From NCBI RefSeq assembly GCF_024793945.1, contig NZ_JANUSD010000003.1, positions 62,001 to 126,000 of the forward strand: DNA of 64,000 bases, read 5' to 3'. Position 1 is the stretch's first letter. Every line of letters starts with the position of its first letter. This document shows positions 1 through 8,184 of this stretch, one piece after another. The DNA comes from Emticicia fluvialis. Lineage in GTDB: Bacteria; Bacteroidota; Bacteroidia; Cytophagales; Spirosomataceae. Position numbers and translations under genes: made by a program. Under the pieces are notes generated by a model. It made no database searches. It saw only the letters and a list, made by a program, of their open reading frames with translations, and was not told where the DNA came from.

Positions 1-1948
1 ACAATATTCCATTAATCGCACCATGTAGGAATTGAAACTGTTAACGCCATTTACGGATGGTGTGGCCGGACTGACCATTAATCGCACCATGTAGGAATTG
101 AAACTCAGCTCTACCGTTCACATAATCAATATAGCCCTCCCATTAATCGCACCATGTAGGAATTGAAACCGCGGTAGCCATAAAAAACATTATCGCGCCA
201 TGAACCATTAATCGCACCATGTAGGAATTGAAACTGGGTTGAAGCGTGTAGCAACAGTCCTGAAATTCTGCCATTAATCGCACCATGTAGGAATTGAAAC
301 TCCGTTACAATTACGCCACCTGATTTTTTATACATACCATTAATCGCACCATGTAGGAATTGAAACATTACCTTTTCGACTTGTCGCCAATTGCTAGTTA
401 AACTTTTAATCGCACCATGTAGGAATTGAAACATTTCAGTTAAAAGCAGATCCTGGTAATCACCAAAACCATTAATCGCACCATGTAGGAATTGAAACAA
501 ATCCCCGGAATTTCGCACAAGTTTGCAGCTAATTCCATTAATCGCACCATGTAGGAATTGAAACTCTACATAACCTGTACCTTGCATACCTTTGTGCGCT
601 TCCATTAATCGCACCATGTAGGAATTGAAACAAATAGAGAAAGCAAAAGTAAAGGCTTATTTTAACCCCATTAATCGCACCATGTAGGAATTGAAACTAA
701 GTGCCTTAAGGGTCTTATCAGATTCAGCGGATGCCCATTAATCGCACCATGTAGGAATTGAAACTTTCTACTATGTCGTCTGTTACTGCGTTGCCAAGCA
801 CCATTAATCGCACCATGTAGGAATTGAAACTTTAAAACAAATATTTTATGCTCGTTATTTATTGTTGCCATTAATCGCACCATGTAGGAATTGAAACACC
901 CTTTAGCTATAAAAGCATTTTTATTCCTTAAACCATTAATCGCACCATGTAGGAATTGAAACGAGTACTTTTTATCTACAACGCCTACACTCCGTATCCC
1001 ATTAATCGCACCATGTAGGAATTGAAACTTCAGCTTGTCTTTCGCGCTTGACGTATGCCGTATTCCATTAATCGCACCATGTAGGAATTGAAACATTTCC
1101 TGCTTTCGGACGTTTACAAGGCAGATATTTCCATTAATCGCACCATGTAGGAATTGAAACAACTCATCTTTTGTTATTATTATTTCTCTCTTGAACCATT
1201 AATCGCACCATGTAGGAATTGAAACGCACGGTTACACCTATTGTATTAAGTGTACCCCCTTTTAATCGCACCATGTAGGAATTGAAACTTGTTTCGGTTG
1301 CTTCCTTTCTCCCGTTGTAGACTCTTTTAATCGCACCATGTAGGAATTGAAACCAATTGCCGAAAACTTAGAGGGTACCAATGTAGTTCCCTTTTAATCG
1401 CACCATGTAGGAATTGAAACTGGGATAATGTAATCTGTAATACTGCAAGGTTAAACCTTTTAATCGCACCATATAGGAATTGAAACTTAATATGCGTGAT
1501 GCAATGCGTAGCTGCACATCCCTTTTAATCGCACCATGTAGGAATTGAAACAAAGACCGCGACGGCAAGCCTGATAAATCGCACTATCCATTAATCGCAC
1601 CATGTAGGAATTGAAACCCGGCAAAAAGAATAAAGCCTAATAGCAAGATAAACCATTAATCGCACCATGTAGGAATTGAAACAGTTAAAAATTCAGGATT
1701 AACCCTAATTGTGCTTCTCCATTAATCGCACCATGTAGGAATTGAAACCGCGCTTGCCTATTATATAAGATTCGGTCAGGTCATCCTTCTTATCGCACCA
1801 TGTAGGAATTGAAACCGCAGGTACAGAGAGCCACCCACCGAAAGGTTTTCACTTTTAATCGCACCATGTAGGAATTGAAATGGCGTATTCGGGTCATACT
1901 TGCCGACACGTAGGGGCACTTTTAATCGCACCATGTAGGAATCCAATG
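1..1948 (+). CRISPR. CRISPR array, 30 repeats, leader-distal end
   Basis: Thirty copies of a 30-nt repeat recur every 65-67 nt. The first lies at 9-38 and the last at 1919-1948, with 29 complete and mutually different spacers of 33-38 nt; bases 1-8 are the end of another spacer. The repeat ends in GGAATTGAAAC. That 3' ATTGAAAC end is the usual crRNA 5' handle of type I-B/III-like systems, so transcription should run left to right. The last two repeats are damaged at their 3' ends (GAAAT at 1877-1881; the final eight bases replaced at 1941-1948), which marks the leader-distal end. Two repeat versions exist: CCATTAATCG and CTTTTAATCG starts. The CTTTT form is at 403, 1259, 1324, 1391, 1457, 1522, 1852 and 1919, with a variant at 1786. 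No leader and no cas gene is present, so the type is only inferred from the repeat. Confidence 0.98.
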
Positions 1949-2078
1949 AAGTACCAGCGATTAAGGCGGACCGCCGCGCGGTCGCTGTCTATTCAAACAA
2001 GGTCTGTTTATTAAAGTGCCAACTTAAACCGACGTCGCATGGTTGGTATTAATAATTGAAAAATCCTTTATTTAGATA

Positions 2079-2122
2079 GCCACCGATCGGGTGGCGTACC
2101 ACTTCATTCGGTGCAAGTGGAG
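2079..2122 (-). terminator. Twin hairpin downstream of the Kazal gene
   Basis: Two short stems lie just past the stop of the Kazal lipoprotein gene: CCACTT/AAGTGG at 2099-2122 and GCCACC/GGTGGC at 2079-2095. On the minus strand the second stem is followed after about 15 nt by GGATTTTT. This could be a weak terminator; it also separates the gene from the CRISPR end. Confidence 0.35.
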
Positions 2123-2135
2123 GTAATTGGCATTC

Positions 2136-2369
2136 TTACACCCCTTTAGGGGCTGGGGGCGTACACTTCCCCAACGTATACTTCGTTATGCCATGGGCTT
2201 CAGCATCGCAGGCATTGCCGTAGGTTTTGTTATTACAGCCACACACAGGGTTATAAACCAAATCGCAAACCCGTCCATTGTTTGGCTTTTCTACACACTC
2301 CTCTGGGCTGTTTTCTTTACTACAAGCCATCCCGGCCAATAACAAAGCAACAAAAGCTATCTTTGCCAT
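2136..2369 (-). CDS. Kazal-type protease-inhibitor lipoprotein
   Basis: The 77-residue protein starts at the ATG at 2369, because from there the N-terminus is a clean lipoprotein signal (MAKIAFVALLLAGMAC, lipobox LAGMAC). A longer reading from 2402 adds 11 residues that break the signal. The mature part carries six cysteines with Kazal spacing, including C-x7-C and the VCGCNNKTYGNAC core seen in bacterial Kazal domains. Kazal domains are canonical serine-protease inhibitors, so the likely role is a surface- or periplasm-anchored inhibitor of exogenous proteases. It stands alone between the CRISPR array and phnA. The family is clear; the target protease is unknown. Confidence 0.85.
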   Translation of the reverse strand: MAKIAFVALLLAGMACSKENSPEECVEKPNNGRVCDLVYNPVCGCNNKTYGNACDAEAHGITKYTLGKCTPPAPKGV

Positions 2370-2495
2370 TATGATTCGAATATTTTTTACAAAATAAAGC
2401 AAAAAAAACGTATACCAGCAACACTAAGCCCTCAATAAAAAGTAATTACCACCCCTCCCATTTCGAGCAGTTCGTTCTATCGGCTGGTGTTTCCT

Positions 2496-2834
2496 TTACG
2501 CCTTGCGCACAAACTCCGACTTCAGGCTCATGGCGCCAAAGCCGTCAATCTTGCAGTCAATGTTATGGTCGCCGTCGGTAAGGCGTATATTCTTTACTTT
2601 CGTGCCGGCTTTTAAGGCTTTAGGCGCTCCTTTTACGGGTAGGTCTTTTACTATTACTACGGTGTCGCCGTCTTTCAGCTCGTTGCCGTTGGCATCCAGT
2701 ATTTTCGCTGCGCCCTCTTCAACTTCTGCCTCCTCAGGGTTCCACTCATAAAAACATTCAGGGCATATCAGCATACCATCGCTCGGATACACATACTCAC
2801 ATTTACATTTCGGACAAGGCGGAAACTCAGACAT
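2496..2834 (-). CDS. phnA: PhnA/YjdM family zinc-ribbon protein
   Basis: The 112-residue protein has an N-terminal zinc ribbon with two CxxC knuckles (CPKCKC and CPECFYEW, residues 7-26). It is followed by the small beta domain DANGNELKDGDTVVIVKDLPVKG and the C-terminal core KNIRLTDGDHNIDCKIDGFG. This is the PhnA/YjdM family, whose length is normally about 110 residues. It was named from phosphonate-locus neighbourhoods, but a phosphonate role is not established for most members and no other phn gene is nearby. It appears monocistronic. Confidence 0.93.
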   Translation of the reverse strand: MSEFPPCPKCKCEYVYPSDGMLICPECFYEWNPEEAEVEEGAAKILDANGNELKDGDTVVIVKDLPVKGAPKALKAGTKVKNIRLTDGDHNIDCKIDGFGAMSLKSEFVRKA

Positions 2835-3007
2835 ATTCTGTTCTTTTTACTGTTTATAGAAGAAAACTACTGCCGCAAAAGTACAGATATTTTATAGATA
2901 AACATATACTGTATTGAAACCGGCCTCATTTCTGCCGCCCGATACCCAAAAACACTAAACCGGTGGTATAGTTTTTTTGGCTCAAACTTTATTAAATCAA
3001 CCCAATT

Positions 3008-3283
3008 ATGAAAAGTCTACATTTTTTGGCCCTGGCTCCGGCACTGATGTATCAATTCAGATTTCTTAATTTTTTTCTGAATCCCGGTCATGGTACAACT
3101 TATAACGGCGGAGCCATAGCAGATGAAGAACAACTGGCCGACGAAAACCTGGAAGACGAAGACCTGCCCGACGAAGCCCCCAAGCCCGCTGCTGACGGTT
3201 TTAGCTATACGCAAACAGACCCCAATACCCCACACGGGCGCGAAGTGTCTGAAATAGAAACCAATGATATGGATGAGAAGTAG
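3008..3283 (+). CDS. Small very acidic protein, unknown
   Basis: The reading frame gives 91 residues: a hydrophobic and aromatic start (residues 1-26), then a strongly acidic low-complexity stretch with repeated DEE/NLEDEDLPDEA pattern (residues 39-58), and a polar tail ending in DMDEK. The acidic part uses ordinary codons on this strand, whereas the overlapping minus-strand frame does not resemble a protein. No family is recognised. It lies between phnA and the two-gene membrane operon, which are both on the other strand. It could be a genuine small acidic protein or a chance frame. Confidence 0.5.
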   Translation: MKSLHFLALAPALMYQFRFLNFFLNPGHGTTYNGGAIADEEQLADENLEDEDLPDEAPKPAADGFSYTQTDPNTPHGREVSEIETNDMDEK

Positions 3284-3307
3284 CCCCTTGACCGGCACGG
3301 GCAGGCC

Positions 3308-3859
3308 TTATTTTTTTACCTCCTGCGGGCGCCCCTTCGGCTCGGTATCTACCTGTTTTATCGGATACACATAAATGAGGTACAAATAAAAAAACGCCAG
3401 CGATATTACCAGTATAATAACCCCCAGTATAGAAGAACTTACCTTTACCCCGCTGAGCGAAATCTCAACATTGGTTGGGTCTTCCTTGTTAACCACTTTC
3501 ATAGACTTATAAAACTGTATGGCAGCAAATGCCAGGCCGCAGAATACAATCAGTAGCACAAAGGTAAAGATAATTCTGGACGACAACGCCTGAAAATCAT
3601 ACACCTTCTGTGTATAGGCCAATTGTTGGACATAATGGTCATGCGCGACCTTCACTGACTCAAATTGAAGTCTTTTGATAGCGGCAGTAATAGCAGAATC
3701 GAGCGAATCTAATGCCGCAGGCTCTACAGCAGAATCAGGCTTTGATGCTACATACTGCTTGTAAAGCGCCTCTAATGATTTAACTGTGGTATCCTGAGCA
3801 AAGCAGCTTTGCCACCCCAAAACACACAGGAATGCAAAAAAGAAAAAGGTAGTTTTCAT
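3308..3859 (-). CDS. Membrane protein with signal peptide, unknown
   Basis: The 183-residue protein has a signal peptide cleaved around SCFAQ (residues 1-21), a helical polar segment (25-90), and two membrane segments at about 96-116 and 144-165, followed by a short basic tail. I recognise no family. Its start codon overlaps the stop of the upstream gene (ATGA at 3856-3859), so the two are translationally coupled. The topology suggests a periplasmic sensor- or scaffold-like domain anchored in the inner membrane; this is inference. Confidence 0.75.
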   Translation of the reverse strand: MKTTFFFFAFLCVLGWQSCFAQDTTVKSLEALYKQYVASKPDSAVEPAALDSLDSAITAAIKRLQFESVKVAHDHYVQQLAYTQKVYDFQALSSRIIFTFVLLIVFCGLAFAAIQFYKSMKVVNKEDPTNVEISLSGVKVSSSILGVIILVISLAFFYLYLIYVYPIKQVDTEPKGRPQEVKK

Positions 3860-4509
3860 TGGCCATCTTTTAATTTTGTCAGTAATCCAATCATGTTTGT
3901 TCTGTATTTAAGCCTTTCTGCTTTGGTTTTACACAAATCAATTTCGAGATTCCGCCATTCAGATGGATTTCTGGTCGGGTAAACTATCTTCCATAAACTA
4001 TCAATTCTGGTTTTCAGCTCATTTAATTTTGTATCAATCTGATTGGCATTATTAGCAGCCGGAGTTACAGGCGTGGGCACATAGTTCGGAGGCTTGATTA
4101 TCGGCACGTCCTGATACACTGTCATGGTCTGAGCTTTAATTTCCTGCAATACCTTGTCGTAGCTTAACTTCCCATCCTGCAAAATACTGCTTTTTTCAAT
4201 CAGCGTAAACCCGAGTTCATACTTGCCTTTGTTCTGATTATATTTTAAAATTTCCTGCACGGCTTTCTTCGATACCACCGTATCCTGCCTTTGGATACTG
4301 ACAATATCGTCTGCCTCATTTTTTACATACGCGAATGCTATGAATCTGGAGGTATCCAGTAAAGTCGGATATTTCTGCGAAAAAGACTTCCAATCTTTAA
4401 TCTCCAGAATCTTTTTGGTATTCGCATTTACAGGTTGCTGACCAAATAGAGGAGCAGCCGACAACAAAAAGAAAAATCCAGATACGAGGCAGGCCGTTTG
4501 AGTTTTCAT
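3856..4509 (-). CDS. Secreted protein, unknown
   Basis: The start is placed at the ATG at 4509, giving 217 residues with a signal peptide (MKTQTACLVSGFFF ending in LFGQQP); a start at 4542 would put 11 unlikely residues ahead of it. The mature protein is polar, with a proline-rich linker around KPPNYVPTPV and a helical C-terminal part beginning QIDTKLNELKTRIDSLWK that looks like a short coiled coil. No family is recognised. It is the first gene of a coupled pair with the membrane protein at 3308-3859, and the two probably form one envelope complex. Confidence 0.75.
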   Translation of the reverse strand: MKTQTACLVSGFFFLLSAAPLFGQQPVNANTKKILEIKDWKSFSQKYPTLLDTSRFIAFAYVKNEADDIVSIQRQDTVVSKKAVQEILKYNQNKGKYELGFTLIEKSSILQDGKLSYDKVLQEIKAQTMTVYQDVPIIKPPNYVPTPVTPAANNANQIDTKLNELKTRIDSLWKIVYPTRNPSEWRNLEIDLCKTKAERLKYRTNMIGLLTKLKDGQ

Positions 4510-4632
4510 TGCAAAGCATGAGTTACATAGCGAAGAGAACATAATTACCTAAATATCTAAACGCAACCCCAACCAAGCAAGTTATTTTTATTTTGCGGTT
4601 GCTGAATGTTTGCCCATGTGGCGCGAACTTCC

Positions 4633-4707
4633 AGTTCGCCGCAAATACTAATTGTGAAACATCGTGTTACCTTAGTGTACGTAGTGGCAAAAAAATATAG
4701 CCACAAT
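4633..4707. repeat. Left direct repeat flanking the 171-aa gene
   Basis: This roughly 75-bp sequence (AGTTCGCC, CAAATAC, GTGAAACAT, TTAGTGTAC, TAGTGGCAAAA, AGCCA in that order) recurs in the same order and orientation at 5368-5437. The two copies bracket the AT-rich gene at 4807-5322. The GTGAAAC...GTGGC portion also belongs to a palindromic family found at 9649 and 16548. Confidence 0.8.
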
Positions 4708-4806
4708 TTTTCCGAATTCAAATCCTAAAACCCCAAACACATTTTGATTTTTAAAGAAAAATGCGTATATTAATAAAAGAACATTATTAACAAAACTTAA
4801 AATTAT

Positions 4807-5322
4807 ATGGAAAAAGAAGAAGAAAAAGAAATTTTTAAACAGTGGGAAGAACTTGAGAAAATTAGTGACGAATATTATGTTTACTCACAAAGGCTCATTA
4901 AGAACAGTGATTTTAAATATTTAGGAAGAAAAATCCTGAATTCTCCCGATGCAAGATATTTTATATATCTTTTACAAAGTCTGATACATGATGATCGGCA
5001 ACTGATTAAAGAATTTTTTCATGAGCTACTTGACCATGCCTTATTAGGTAACCCGACATCCATTTTATCTGCTAGACCAGTAATTAAAATGATCGAGAAT
5101 GATTGGTTAAAAGATAGACTCTATACGGCAATCAAGGAAATGTTATTTGAGATTGATACAAAAGAACCACACGAAAGCTTTTGGGCTTATAGGAGAGCAT
5201 ACGAGCTTCTTGATTATATAGGTTTTAGAGAGGAAATAATAAATCTTTTAGAAAATTGCAAAATACACAATGACCCTGATGTAATTGAACTATATGATGA
5301 TTATTATACTCTGTATACCTAA
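4807..5322 (+). CDS. AT-rich orphan alpha-helical protein, unknown
   Basis: The 171-residue soluble protein starts with an acidic stretch (MEKEEEKEIFKQWEELEKIS) and is rich in helices, with no signal peptide or membrane segment. I recognise no family; its make-up loosely recalls HEAT-like or immunity-type helical proteins, but that is only an impression. The gene is much richer in A and T than the neighbouring genes and lies exactly between two copies of a roughly 75-bp direct repeat (4633-4707 and 5368-5437). This suggests it was acquired as a single-gene cargo. Confidence 0.7.
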   Translation: MEKEEEKEIFKQWEELEKISDEYYVYSQRLIKNSDFKYLGRKILNSPDARYFIYLLQSLIHDDRQLIKEFFHELLDHALLGNPTSILSARPVIKMIENDWLKDRLYTAIKEMLFEIDTKEPHESFWAYRRAYELLDYIGFREEIINLLENCKIHNDPDVIELYDDYYTLYT

Positions 5323-5367
5323 TATTTTTTTGAAGATTTACTACAAATATTGTTCCTGTAACCCCTG

Positions 5368-5437
5368 AGTTCGCCCCAAATACCAATAGTGAAACATAGT
5401 GCTTTAGTGTACCTAGTGGCAAAAGATTACAGCCAGA
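5368..5437. repeat. Right direct repeat flanking the 171-aa gene
   Basis: This copy matches 4633-4707 across most of its length, with scattered substitutions and a short deletion in the GTGTTACC part. Same orientation as the left copy. Confidence 0.8.
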
Positions 5438-5594
5438 ATGTACTCTAAGTACTCAAAGTAGCACAATTAACTCCCCTTTAGGGTGGCCTGCCATATCGGC
5501 TGGGGCTACATTTCATCAACCCCCACCTGCAGTTCGTCAATTCTCAATAAATCCCAGGCAACAGTTTTCTAAACTTGAATAAAATTCAAGATAT

Positions 5595-8021
5595 ATGAAA
5601 ACGCTATTGCTAACACTGTCAAGCCTTCTGTCTTATCCGCTGCTGGCACAAATCACGGGCAGGGTAGTTACCACCAAAGCCGAAGCCGTTCCGTTTGCCA
5701 ACGTGGTATTGCTTTCAGTGCAGGATTCAACCATCATAAGCGGCACCACAACAGACGAAAACGGAGGCTTCCGCCTGAACCCCACCCAAAAGGGTACGTT
5801 CTTTCTGCGTATCAGCAGTATCGGCTATCATACCTATCAATCGCCCGGTTTCAGTTCTGCTGATACCCCACTGGCCATGCCTGTTATACAATTGATAGAC
5901 GAAAACAACACCCTCAATGAAGTAATGGTATCGGCACGCAAAGAACTCATTCAGCATACGCCCATCGGCAAGATTATCAACATCCAAAGCAGCCTCATGA
6001 CCAAAGGCAGCAATGCCATGCAGGTGTTAGAACGGCTACCCGGTGTGATATCCGACCGCCGCAATAACCAGTTCAGCCTGAACGGACAAGCCGGTGTAAC
6101 CGTCTTATTCAACGGACGGCGTATCCAGATGGCAATGGACGAACTCATGGCGCTGCTGGAAAGCACCCCTGCCGAAAACATCGAAAAAATTGAGCTGATA
6201 ACCTCGCCAACGGCTCAATATGATGCCGACGGCGGCGCGGGTATCATCAACATTGTATTTAAAAAGAATGAAAACGAAGGCACACGCATCAACCTGTCGG
6301 CCACTGCCGGATACGGCTACCGCGAAAAAGCGCAGACGGCCATTAGCCTGTCGCGCGGATTCAAAAAAGCCAGTCTCAATGTAGCTTATGCGTTTGGGCA
6401 TAACCATAGTTACTCGGGCTACCGCGGGCATGGCACAGCAGATTTTCCGTTTATGGGCGGCTTGAATAGTACTGAGTTCGGAGGCTTAACCGACCGCAGC
6501 CAGCAATCGCATAACCTGAATCTGGCCGCCGAATACCACCCTGTTACAAATACCACCATCGGTGCCGAACTCACCTTTTCGGCTTCCAAAAGCCATAACC
6601 GGGTAGCCATACTGGGCGACAGAATCATGCCCGACAGCAGTTTTCTGGGCTCAACAGGGCTATCAGACGGCACATCCGGGTTACAGAATCTCATATCATC
6701 GGTCTACATCAATCACAAGTTTTCATCACGCGCGCAATTGAATGTAGATGCCAGTTATATCGGCTACCGGAACACCAGCCCCACGCTGGTTACGTACCGG
6801 TATTACGACGAATCCGGAACCGACATCCCCCCCACTAACCCTATTTTCAACTATGGTAACCGTGGCCAAAGCCACTCAACCATTCAGGTAGGGGTTTTTA
6901 AGGCTGATTATATCCTTGATGTTTCACACAAAATAAGGCTGGAAACAGGGCTGAAAGCCAGTTATGCCCGCAACGCCAACGATAGCAACGTAGAACGCAA
7001 AGTGAGCGACGCCTGGGAAATTGACCCCCGCACCCAAAGCAATATTCACGGCAACGAGCAGATTCTGGCCGCCTATGCGCAAAGCCGTTTTACGCTCAAC
7101 CCGAAGGCAAACCTGCAGGCAGGCATACGGTATGAATACTGGCAACGCCACATCAGCACCAGCCATGAGGCCTTTACTATTGCGCAGTTTTTCCCGTCGG
7201 TGCTATACACTTACGCGCCCAATGCGCATACCAACCTCAGCTTTAAATACAGCAGGCGCATCAGCCGCCCTGCCTATACCGATTTAATCTCTAACCTGTT
7301 TTATAACGATGCCACCTTTGTTTTTTCGGGGAATCCGCTGCTAAAACCAACCCTCACCGATGCGCTGAAGGCAGAATACAGCTTCAAAGGTTTCAGCGCC
7401 GGACTAACTTTTCAGTACGATTTGCACCCGATACTGCGCTACCAGATTACAGCCAACCCGCAGAATGACATCGGCGTGTCATCACCCCAAAACCTTGATT
7501 ACCAGAAAAGTATCACCCTCAACCTGAACGCACCGATACAGTTAACAAACTGGTGGAAATTAAACCTCGGCAGCACCACCGCCCTGCGCCGATACAAAAT
7601 ATCGTACACCCTGCGCCCCGCCACAGAAACGTATGTGTACCAGAACCTGAACTTCACCCAAACCATCAGCCTGCCCCGAAACTTTGAGGTTGAACTCTCG
7701 GGCTGGCAGAACTTTGCCTTTCTTGACGGAGCCAACAAGTTGAAAGGCTTCGGCGTGGTAAACCTGGGCATTGCCAAAAAACTGAAAGGCGACAAAGGCA
7801 CATTCCAACTGTCACTACCAGACCTCTTCCAGACCTTTTCCATATACACCCACATCGGCAGCGTTGCGCCCATTGCTTTTAACATCAGAAGCGAATCAAA
7901 ATACAAAGACGAAACCGCCTTTTACCGGGTCATCCGCCTCACCTACTCCCGCAGTTTCGGAAAAAACACCAAGAGCATTAACAGGAATAATGAGAATGAA
8001 GAAAGGGAAAGAGTAAGATAA
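5595..8021 (+). CDS. Outer-membrane beta-barrel (TonB receptor family)
   Basis: The 808-residue protein has a signal peptide (to LLAQ, residue 19) and a carboxypeptidase-regulatory-like beta-sandwich (about 20-100, ITGRVV...VPFANVVL...GTTTDENGGF). A plug-like region follows (about 110-220, with GVISDRRNNQFSLNGQAGV, then DADGGAGIINIVFK), and then a long alternating barrel to the C-terminus. The layout fits the Bacteroidota outer-membrane barrel family related to TonB-dependent receptors, usually about 800 residues. The substrate cannot be told; no SusD partner is adjacent. It is a single gene convergent with the portal gene, with a hairpin element in between. Confidence 0.9.
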   Translation: MKTLLLTLSSLLSYPLLAQITGRVVTTKAEAVPFANVVLLSVQDSTIISGTTTDENGGFRLNPTQKGTFFLRISSIGYHTYQSPGFSSADTPLAMPVIQLIDENNTLNEVMVSARKELIQHTPIGKIINIQSSLMTKGSNAMQVLERLPGVISDRRNNQFSLNGQAGVTVLFNGRRIQMAMDELMALLESTPAENIEKIELITSPTAQYDADGGAGIINIVFKKNENEGTRINLSATAGYGYREKAQTAISLSRGFKKASLNVAYAFGHNHSYSGYRGHGTADFPFMGGLNSTEFGGLTDRSQQSHNLNLAAEYHPVTNTTIGAELTFSASKSHNRVAILGDRIMPDSSFLGSTGLSDGTSGLQNLISSVYINHKFSSRAQLNVDASYIGYRNTSPTLVTYRYYDESGTDIPPTNPIFNYGNRGQSHSTIQVGVFKADYILDVSHKIRLETGLKASYARNANDSNVERKVSDAWEIDPRTQSNIHGNEQILAAYAQSRFTLNPKANLQAGIRYEYWQRHISTSHEAFTIAQFFPSVLYTYAPNAHTNLSFKYSRRISRPAYTDLISNLFYNDATFVFSGNPLLKPTLTDALKAEYSFKGFSAGLTFQYDLHPILRYQITANPQNDIGVSSPQNLDYQKSITLNLNAPIQLTNWWKLNLGSTTALRRYKISYTLRPATETYVYQNLNFTQTISLPRNFEVELSGWQNFAFLDGANKLKGFGVVNLGIAKKLKGDKGTFQLSLPDLFQTFSIYTHIGSVAPIAFNIRSESKYKDETAFYRVIRLTYSRSFGKNTKSINRNNENEERERVR

Positions 8022-8047
8022 AAGTTATTGGTTCTTTGCTTAAAATT

Positions 8048-8155
8048 TCCCCCGTGCGACGGTCGCTCCTTTTAAAGGAGGGGTGGCAATTTTCCCAACA
8101 AAAGTTGGGAAAATTGACGGGTCGGACCGCCGATGCGGTGGTTAAGGCCTTAAAA
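8048..8155. repeat. Dispersed GGAGGGGTGGC hairpin element, copy 1
   Basis: The element has CTCCTTTTAAAGGAGGGGTGGC, with its arms at 8066-8087, followed by a perfect 12-bp stem (AATTTTCCCAAC at 8088-8099 with GTTGGGAAAATT at 8104-8115), then GACGGGTCGG and GGTGGTTAAGGCC. The same framework with a different but still self-complementary stem is at 14087-14160. It lies between convergent genes and could also end transcription from either side. Confidence 0.7.
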
Positions 8156-8184
8156 AGAGCTTTGAACGTATTCAACTACACCTA

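Noticed and set aside
126..1568. Long minus-strand frames encoding repeated FQFLHGAIN across the CRISPR array
   Set aside because: They are the translation of the CRISPR repeat itself; the 65-67 nt period sometimes keeps the frame open. No start signal or gene context exists.
1949..2135. cas genes next to the CRISPR array
   Set aside because: The array end is followed by about 190 bp of non-coding DNA and a Kazal lipoprotein; no cas-like motif appears anywhere in the window.
2127..2342. Plus-strand frame opposite the Kazal gene
   Set aside because: The minus strand has six Kazal cysteines and a lipobox; the plus-strand frame looks like a shadow.
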